Both the position numbers and the translations under genes were made by a program. DNA of 64,000 nt from NCBI GenBank assembly GCA_033675545.1, contig JAWDGP010000540.1:163501-227500 (forward strand). The letters are read 5' to 3'. Below, one piece after another: positions 10,041 to 64,000 of this stretch. This stretch comes from Elysia crispata. Lineage: Eukaryota > Mollusca > Gastropoda > Plakobranchidae. The notes under the pieces are model-generated. The model was not told the origin of the DNA. It searched no databases and worked only from the letters and a program-made list of their open reading frames with translations. Position 1 is the first letter of the stretch; every line of letters starts with the position of its first letter.

Positions 10041-12929
10041 TACGAGTAATCACTTGGAATTTAACTTTCCACAAAGCAAAGTTTGTGATGCTGTAGCAAC
10101 ATTGCCTTTGGTTTCCTAATTACCTTGTAATCTTTTAAACTATTTTATCCTCCTATAATCTCGTAGCTGGTAACTCGGTATTCGCGCATTGTTTACAATA
10201 CTCATCTTTTTTTCACCTTTTTAGTTATTAGCTATTATATTCTTTAGATCGAACCACAAATCTCTTAAAACAATGCCCTGGTTTCAAACAACTCGCAAGA
10301 TTCTGATTTATGAAATTGTTAAATTTATTGTCTTATTTGATAGTTTTTTTTTCGTTTTCTTTTTCAACTGCAGCCTAATTTTCTGAGGTCAAACTCACAA
10401 AAAATCTGTATTGATCAATATTGTATTCTCCATTTATTTCTGCCCGCCCCGATATGCAGTACTTTGTTTCCCTACCCTGTGTTTCTACCATAAGTGACTG
10501 ATACGGCCCAGATAACCATGAAATCACACTATAATAAAATTATGATCACGATATGACCCAGTGTAGACTCCCCCCCCCCCCTCCACCCACACACACACAC
10601 ATGACTGTCATCGGCCGGTCACCTAGCTTACTCTCCTGTACCACCTGGCTTTAGAGTTGGAGAACGTTACATCTCTGATCGATCAATGCTACCTGAACCA
10701 GAGGCAGTAGGGCAGACTTAATAGACTTAAAAATCTTTGCACTTTGCATGTTTACTATAACTAAAATACGTTTGAAGTTTTATTAGATTTTAAAAATAAA
10801 GTTAACGTTATCAAAAGCGACTTCTTTTTATTACTTGTTAATGGACTCGTGTGCAGTATTATTACCTCACAAAGAATTATTTGCCATCTGGCTAAAGACA
10901 TCGACCTTCTTGTTTAAAAATTGAAACTAAATTGTATGTAACGCCTGAACATTCTATCAAACCGCACTCGTCATTACCAATAAGAAAGGTTCAGGTTTCC
11001 ATCCATGGCTGGGCCATCTGGTTGTGGAGTTAGAAATCATCCAATCATCGTTCCCTTGAGTTTCGGGGAAGATCCTTATCTCATACCGCCAGTAGAATTT
11101 TTTAAAATAATGGATGGCTACAAGCAAGTATTCTTTTTCAGCTCTGAAAACAGCATGCGGTCCAGATGAGGAATTTTGAAGTAGCAGGAACAGGTGAGGT
11201 GAAGGCAACATGGCGGCCAGTCAAGGTTTTGCTATGGAACTCCTTTAGATTTCTCTCCATGCTGCCGAGCAAACAGTATTCGTCCCGGTATTTGAAGACC
11301 GAGGAACGCTCCTGAAATAATGACATGCCGTTGATAATCAAACTACCGAGCTATAGACGCGGGCCGGAGGAAGATTTGTGGAGAACGAGCGAACGTGGGG
11401 CAGAGAAAGACTGGTCTAAATCTATTTTAATATGCGCATGGCTTGTGAAAGACATCTTGCATGTCATCTTTGTTGTTTTTAGTTCTGTAGCAATTAGAGT
11501 GCTGCTGAGAAGGAAAATACACAGAACTGAGTCCGTCTTTCTTACAAATGTTTTCCACAATCTGTAGGAAAGTTTATTGGTTAATCGCGCTCAAGGTTGC
11601 AGATAATTTTATGTCAATCTCAGTCACTTTCACGCTGATATTCTCAATATTTATTTTTGCTGCTAGCCATGTACGCGTTCGTACAACATTAGAGTCGGTT
11701 TTTTATTCGGGTCGTAAAAGTCTTTGGTTGTGGGACAGATTTTTTTTTTTTATATATTTCTGTCTTGTTCTATCTAGTTATAAATCAAAGAGAGCTTTAA
11801 TTAGTGTATTTGAGATTGATGGGTTTTATGACTTTGTCTGATCCGTGAAGTTATGTGCCTTTAAGTAGGATGATATTCGTTAAATCTCAGTTCTTTTGCC
11901 TTTGTGATATTTTCCCATGCTTGTCTTACTGTGGCTTTTCCAGTGTGAAACTCCAGTTAGTATAGAAAAAAATCGTATCTCCCACGGTATTCGTTGTACC
12001 GTTGCAATCATTGCAGCCTGCTTCTAGCTGGTTCCTTTCTAGAATTTTATGCTTCGTTCTGTCTTGAGAACCATAACATACTTTTTAATTTTTTTCCATT
12101 AATAAAAGATGGCCATCTTGGCATTGTCTGCATCTACGCTGATCTTTGTGTCAAGCTGTAACAAGCTGTAACACAGTGCGGAATCTGAATCTCTCCAGAC
12201 GCAATTTTTGGTTTGTTTTTGTTTGAATCTCCCCACTTTGTAACAACAAAGAAACTACATCCGTAGAATCTTGAAATCGATCTCAAACAAACGAAACTCC
12301 CAATCTTTAAAACAGTATGAAATATCGTTCTCTGCAGACTCATCCAGAAGATAACTTTCTAAATCCTTGACCAGTGGAGTTATCTTATCTTGACCATTAA
12401 ATACGCCCATGAGTATTTTCTTTTTCTTTATATCCCTTCAATTATGCCACAATCTAACAAATAAAAATCGCTTGTTCAGACTGTCATCTTACCAAAAAAA
12501 AAAAAAAGGTAAAGACAAAAATGATGAAAAACTTTAATGCATTTATGTAAGGCATGTTTGTAATTTTTTTTCGTGGCATGAAATAAACATTCCAGTTTCA
12601 TATCAAATGCTTTTATCCATAATCAAATAACAAAAAATAGTTAGAAATCATTAATAAAAAAAATCATTTAAAAATTAGTTTTATTATAGAGAATAAAACT
12701 TATTGCAATTCTAAAAGGGCATCATCATCGCCGTTGTTCTTTCCCTCTCTTTTCCTTCCTGTCCTCTCCATCTCACTCCCCTTGACCATCTGGTTATCTG
12801 CATGTTTCCCGACTACCATACCCCTCCCAAGGCTCTCTTGGTCTCGAACTCCTTGCCTCTATCTTAGTCTTTCTCCTTATCTTTTTGTTTTAATTTGAGT
12901 CTGCTTTTAGCTGTCTCAGTCTATCTGTT
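10041..12929. other. intergenic DNA, no supported gene
   Basis: Mostly unique. It holds a poly-C/CA-rich patch at 10569-10602, a poly-A of 13 at 12494-12506 and short open frames of 60-97 codons on both strands (for example 10957-11341 minus, 11325-11841 plus) that overlap each other and resemble no known family. Confidence 0.4.
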
Positions 12930-12968
12930 TTGTCTGTCTGTCTGTCTGTCTCTGTCTGTCTGTCTAAC

Positions 12969-13041
<73 letters not shown>
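12930..13041. repeat. (TGTC)n / (CT)n compound microsatellite
   Basis: TGTC units from 12930 to about 12996, then CT units to 13041. The same compound (TGTC then CT) recurs at 31066-31259. Confidence 0.95.
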
Positions 13042-13045
<4 letters not shown>

Positions 13046-14696
13046 CTTGCTCTCTCTCACTCGTATTTTTTTCAATAGACATGCAAAACGTGTAACAAAT
13101 TATGAAAAATGTCTTAAAAATACACAAACGTTAAGAAATGAATACGCGTTTTTCTCCAGTCCTTTCCTTATAGAGTGCTGAAAAGGCTTTACAAAGGTTC
13201 CATGATCAATCAAACATCTCTTGCTCACCTCGGACAAGAGCAGCTAGTGGAAACAGCGGGTTACTTTAGTATACTGATAAGATACTTCATTGTTTATTTT
13301 GTAGTCCTCGTCTTATACCCAATGACGTGACGAAAATGATTTATGTGTCAAATTAGTTCGAAGCGATCCCACACTAGAGCAGGCCCAGCCAGATTACGAA
13401 CTCTAACAATCCTGGACCACTATAACTGCTAACATCAAATTAAAAAAAAAACCCAGGGCAATTCTCTTACGTCCAGTGTTGCTGTCAAGTTCTAAACCTA
13501 GAACCAAAGCAATTATTAGTTTGTTTCATAGACTAGTCTGTCATCAACAGTTCCCCATACTCAGCGTTCGTTAGTTATTCATGAAAACAAAGAGTCTACA
13601 GAAGCCAGTGTATACATTTATTATCGTTGACAAACGCAGTGCTGAAACGCTTGCGTAAACCATTACTATTGAATCTAGGAATACGGCGTCAGACGTTTAT
13701 CGAGCTATAATATTTATTGTTAAGCAAGATTGTCTAACAAAGAATAAACTCGCGTTCTCTCTGTGTCCATGAAAAACTGACGCAACAGCCGATCACTAGA
13801 TGTACCAGGGCAACAAGCTTGTTCTTGTCCTCAGGCTGCAGCATCGACTGTTTGATGAACGCTGGAGTGGACATGTTATTGACATGCACCTAGGTGCATC
13901 CACTGGCCAGGCGGTTCTTATATGGAGACACTTGTCCAAAAAACGGGGTTCAGTTCGCTAGAATGAACCACTCACAGCTTCGTACCGTTTCTTCATGGCC
14001 AGTGTTTGAACTTGAGAAGGTCGAGCATCTGGCACGGCTCTTAACGCTTTCACAGGAAACCTTGAATGTTCCGCAATGCAGATTGGCAATGTAAAAGAAG
14101 ATGGCTCTAGGGAAACGGCCACGATTGGTGGGTTTCAATAGGCTTGAGGCCTAAGTAAGAGTCTTGACAAGTACCGAATACCCTGTTGGAGAAATAAATC
14201 GAATCAAACCCGGTCTATACTAAGCGGTGATTTCTGAACCTAGACTTTGTCTAATGTCTATTGGATACACAGTGACTGTTTTTTTTCCGCAGTAACTGAA
14301 GCCTCATGCGCTTCTCAATCGTTCGGCCAATGGATTAAACTAGAAGCTTCTGATGCGGCGATTATACCAGAATCCTTCGAGTATCATGATGAGGACTTTT
14401 TAAAATCTATTTAAATATTTCCTCTACTATTTGAACATAACTTGAATCAACCACATTTTCATAAAATTATATTTGAAAGAGAGTGAAAGCACTTAAATGT
14501 TTTGGGGATTGGTACAACAATTGCAGATCAAAATTGTTAAAACACAATTAGATGTTAATAAACAAGACTGCTTTGATTAAGCGAAATGCAAGAAATCGAA
14601 CACAAGGTTAACTAATTAGCAAAGTCTATTGACAACAAAGTGACAATTAACTTTTTTTCTCTATTCTAGACTGAAAGTTTTGGACAGTGAACCGTT
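13042..14696. other. intergenic DNA, no supported gene
   Basis: Unique sequence. Open frames near 13894-14138 on both strands overlap and match no family I know. Confidence 0.4.
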
Positions 14697-15072
14697 TGGA
14701 ACAAGTTCCTTCTCTCCTAACTGTACTAAACTCGCTGGAACAAGTTCCATCTCTCCCACCTGTACTAACCTCGCTGGAACACATTATATGTCTCCTAACT
14801 GTACTTAACTCGCTAGAACAAATGCCATCTCTCCCAACTGTACTAACCTCGCTAGAACAAGTTCCATATTTCCCAACTGTACTAAACTCGCTAGGACAAA
14901 ATGCCATCTCTCCCAACTGTGCTAACCTCACTAGAACATGTTCCATATTTCCCAACTGTACTAAACTCGCTAGAACAAATGCCATCTCTCCCAACTATGC
15001 TAACCTCGCTAGAACAAGTTCCATATTCCCCAACTGTACTAACCTCGTCGGAACATATTCCAACTGTTGTAA
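14697..15072. repeat. 39-bp minisatellite, about 9.6 copies
   Basis: Unit begins GAACAAGTTCCATCTCTCCC and continues AACTGTACTAACCTCGCTA; period 39 bp from 14699. Alternating 'AAGTTCCATATTTCCC' and 'AAATGCCATCTCTCCC' variants indicate a 78-bp higher-order unit in the right half. The unit is 13 codons long and free of stops in several frames, which explains the overlapping open frames here on both strands. Confidence 0.93.
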
Positions 15073-16157
15073 CCTTCACAACGTCATCACTTTCTAAAAT
15101 GTCTTTCGAATGAAATTAAAAAGTTGGAGCACTTTTGCAATTTTTATCGGAAGTGACAAGTTCATGTCATATTTACTGCTCTTTGTTTTTATCCACGTCT
15201 ATTCACTACCCAGGTCATGCGCACTTTGTATTGCATCAATCTAGTTGTTCCTTGTTGATGAATACTGTCTAAAATATTGATGTATCTTCTTTTGCTTACC
15301 CCTGCCCCTTTCACTAACTTATTTTACACCAAATCATCCAATTCTATACTTATAAATTTTGTATGTTCAACTATGTTATTTCATGTTCTGTACGGTATAA
15401 CTTTTTATCCTTACCGCATTAAGTATATGTTTTTTTACTAAGTTTTCCAAATTAAATTTCCAAGATTATAAATAATCCTATATTTTGTGTTTTTGAAACG
15501 GCCAAGTGAAAAAGGCAATGCAGATAATTTTTCAAAGCTTCAAGTTCAATTCAATTCAATTCAATACACAAGCTCATACCCATTGCTGCACCAGGTCCGA
15601 GCAAATCCTGTCTGCGAAATTAACAGAACTGAAACCTTAACACATCCCTTACCGTCCTTACCTGAGATTATGTCGCGGATTTTTGAGAAGTAACGAGGGG
15701 TGGGGGGAGACGATGCAGCAAGGGAGTGCAGGCAATCCAAACAATATTATTGTAGGCTCTATAGATCTAGATGTCAGCCCTGCCCACCGCTAGCCCAATC
15801 TCTACCAGGATTGTAGTTTGTTCTCGCCCTGCGCTCGGACTGGGCTATTCGGAATCTCGCCGGAGCTCCTACATTGACATTTCTTGTTTAGGCTGCTGTA
15901 CTGGAAAAAGTCCGCTTGGCTTTTTGTGGTAGGATAATAAGGTATAATTTCAACTAGTTTGAAAAACAAATTTCTTTGCGGAATGTTTGATCTGTGTTTT
16001 AACATAACCAAAACTTGCTAGACCTTCGTGAAACAAACTTAAAGTAAAAATTTATGTTCATTTGAGATAATTTGAATAAACTTTATGCTTTTTTAATCAA
16101 TTGAATTGTTCAAAGGAACGACTATGTAAAGATAACTTGACATTTTGATTAATTTCA
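15073..16157. other. region upstream of the NRF-6-like gene
   Basis: Unique DNA with a short CAATT tandem (about 15544-15565). A promoter or non-coding first exon of the gene starting at 16159 may lie here or further left, but I see no decisive element. Confidence 0.4.
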
Positions 16158-16158
16158 G

Positions 16159-60812
<44,654 letters not shown>

Positions 60813-61169
60813 GTAGGGCAAAGTCACTAGCATGGTTCTCAATGGGCAGTCCCTACTCCCTACAACGCCATCCGCTCTTTCTTAACAATATCTAGGATAT
60901 TGCTACAAAAATAGATATTAGAACAGTTTGGAGTTATCAAATCCAATAAACTGCGAGCAAAAATATAAATTAATTTAGTGTACAGTTATCAGCTATGTTC
61001 ATAACATCCAATTAATTAAGTGGAGCAAGTCCATCGCTGACGTAAGATCATCACATCCAACCATTTATTCGCACCAACGTGTGTGAATAGGCTTATTAAT
61101 ATCCTATACTGACTTGACAAGGCATATGCGCAGCATATCTTTGTCTTTACATCTACCACCTCCATTTAT
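60813..61169. other. intron 16, unique start
   Basis: No feature recognised. Confidence 0.4.
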
Positions 61170-61370
61170 ATGATCATTGGTATCATCACTATCATCATCA
61201 TTATCATCACCACCATCAGCATCATCTTCAATATCAACATCATATTTATCATCATCTTCGTTACAACTGCCACTGAATGTCCAGCCTCATTGTCCTCATA
61301 TTGCACATCATCATTATCATCACCACCACCAGCATCACCTTCAATATCAACATCATCATTACAACCAGGA
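61170..61370. repeat. imperfect (ATC)n region
   Basis: Degenerate ATC/ACC triplets with a partial internal duplication (CATCATTATCATCACCACCA at about 61190 and 61310). Confidence 0.85.
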
Positions 61371-61410
61371 CTGCCATTCTCTCTGTCAGAGACACTTTAT
61401 ATCATCTCTC

Positions 61411-61698
61411 AGTCAGGCCTCTATTTAAAGAGATAAAAACCCTAGAATTCGAATACGCGGCGGCCATATTGAAATTATGGCATTTATAGAGGTCGAAACA
61501 TTAGAATTCTATTCCACGGCGGCCATATTAAAACAGTTCTATTTATAGAGATAGAAACGCTATAATTCGATTCCCCGGCGGCCATATTAAAATTGTGGTA
61601 TTTATAGAGGCCGAAACATTAGAATTCGATTCCACGGCGGCCATATGAAAATAATTCTTTTTATAGAGATGGAAAAATTACAATTCGATTCCCCGGCC
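61411..61698. repeat. 59-bp minisatellite, about 5 copies
   Basis: ATTTATAGAG recurs at 61482, 61541 and 61600 (59 bp). Each unit contains GGCGGCCATAT. Two unit types alternate (ACATTAGAATTC... and ACGCTATAATTC...), giving a 118-bp higher order. Confidence 0.93.
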
Positions 61699-62300
61699 TG
61701 ACGAACATTTAGGAAAGAATTTCCTCGCCTTACTCACATTCTACACGTGTAGGTCTAACCGGGATGGGCAGTTAACGATCTTTTCAGTAAGTTAGAGTGA
61801 CCCGACTGTTTATGATAGCTCCTCCTCTGGAAGTACAGATAAACACCTTGGATGATAACAGTGTTTCCGGAAACCTTGTGAAAGGCTCTGATCACATCAG
61901 TGGAGAACTCTAGAATATTTCTCGTCTCAAATATCAGAAACCAAACCATCAGTGAGGTTGTCGCGGCTCAGAGGGACACGTTCGGCTGCTTCCCAATCAG
62001 GAAACATAAGAACGTCAGATCTGATGGCATTAAAGGCGGGATTGGAACGCATTTTTAGTTCAAACCCCTCGGGATTTCGGCTTCATATTGTTTACTTTGT
62101 TTCTAAACATAATCACCACTACATTCGATCGTAGAAGTAAAAGGTGTGCTAGCCGTGGCATGCGTGGGCCGATACCAAGCTCGCCCACAGACTTCAACTT
62201 CGTCATCGCTTTGAAGGTGATGACTTTCAGATAATCCGTAAGCTTTGTTAGAAAAAGATGAAAAGACAACATGCGGCAATACTCAGTCTAGTATTAGTAA
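61699..62300. other. intron 16, unique
   Basis: No supported feature. Confidence 0.4.
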
Positions 62301-62319
62301 TAAAAAAAAAACCTTAATA

Positions 62320-64000
<1,681 letters not shown>

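Noticed and set aside
10957-11841. Possible small genes in overlapping frames
   Set aside because: Frames overlap on both strands, have no splice or homology support and are of chance length.

Overview
The window looks like animal nuclear DNA, most likely from a mollusc (probably a gastropod; this is inference). The evidence is spliced genes with GT-AG introns of 0.1-8 kb, AT-rich non-coding DNA, an unusually high load of micro- and minisatellites, degenerate TTAGGG-type repeats, and retroelement and mariner remnants. Nothing in it is prokaryotic.

Genes. Positions 1-179 hold the last coding exon of PIK3R4/VPS15 (+ strand), ending in the WD40-type C-terminus IKVWK. An AT-rich 3' flank follows. 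From about 16.16 kb to the right edge lies one large gene on the + strand, a nose-resistant-to-fluoxetine protein 6-like (NRF-6 family) membrane acyltransferase. I could place sixteen coding exons (16180-60812) whose splice phases all agree; they give 726 codons plus 2 nt. In order they encode a signal peptide, a Cys-containing extracellular NRF domain (exons 2-7), a first membrane helix (exon 8), a charged linker (exons 9-10) and the start of the acyltransferase-3 membrane domain (exons 11-16). The C-terminal membrane helices must lie beyond 64 kb.

Layout. 0-16 kb: PIK3R4 end, then intergenic DNA with minisatellites of 46, 42 and 39 bp. 16-26 kb: exons 1-4, with 51-bp and other arrays in the introns. 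26.4-30.4 kb: about 200 copies of a 20-bp minisatellite whose last, mutated unit supplies the splice acceptor of exon 5. 30-43 kb: exons 5-12, a decayed mariner transposon (about 35.6-36.6 kb), long CT, GA and CTA tracts, and a foldback hairpin at 39.8 kb. 43-52 kb: exons 12-14, a tandem duplication of the exon-12 donor site, (GAA)n and (TTC)n arrays in opposite orientation, a second mariner remnant and telomere-like repeats. 52-64 kb: exons 15-16 and a Penelope-like retroelement (PLE) present as a near-perfect head-to-head inverted pair (56.17-58.66 kb).

Most interesting signal. Both PLE copies carry, over the stop codon of the RT/GIY-YIG ORF, a sequence that folds as a hammerhead ribozyme. 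It has all three helices and one core deviation. A third, half copy at 46.3 kb keeps the pairing with compensating changes. An independent hammerhead-like core sits at 50.16-50.20 kb. Hammerheads are established in Penelope-like elements, but these copies and the overlap with the stop codon deserve a check. A second pattern is that several exons of the large gene are flanked by complementary simple-sequence arrays that could pair in the pre-mRNA.
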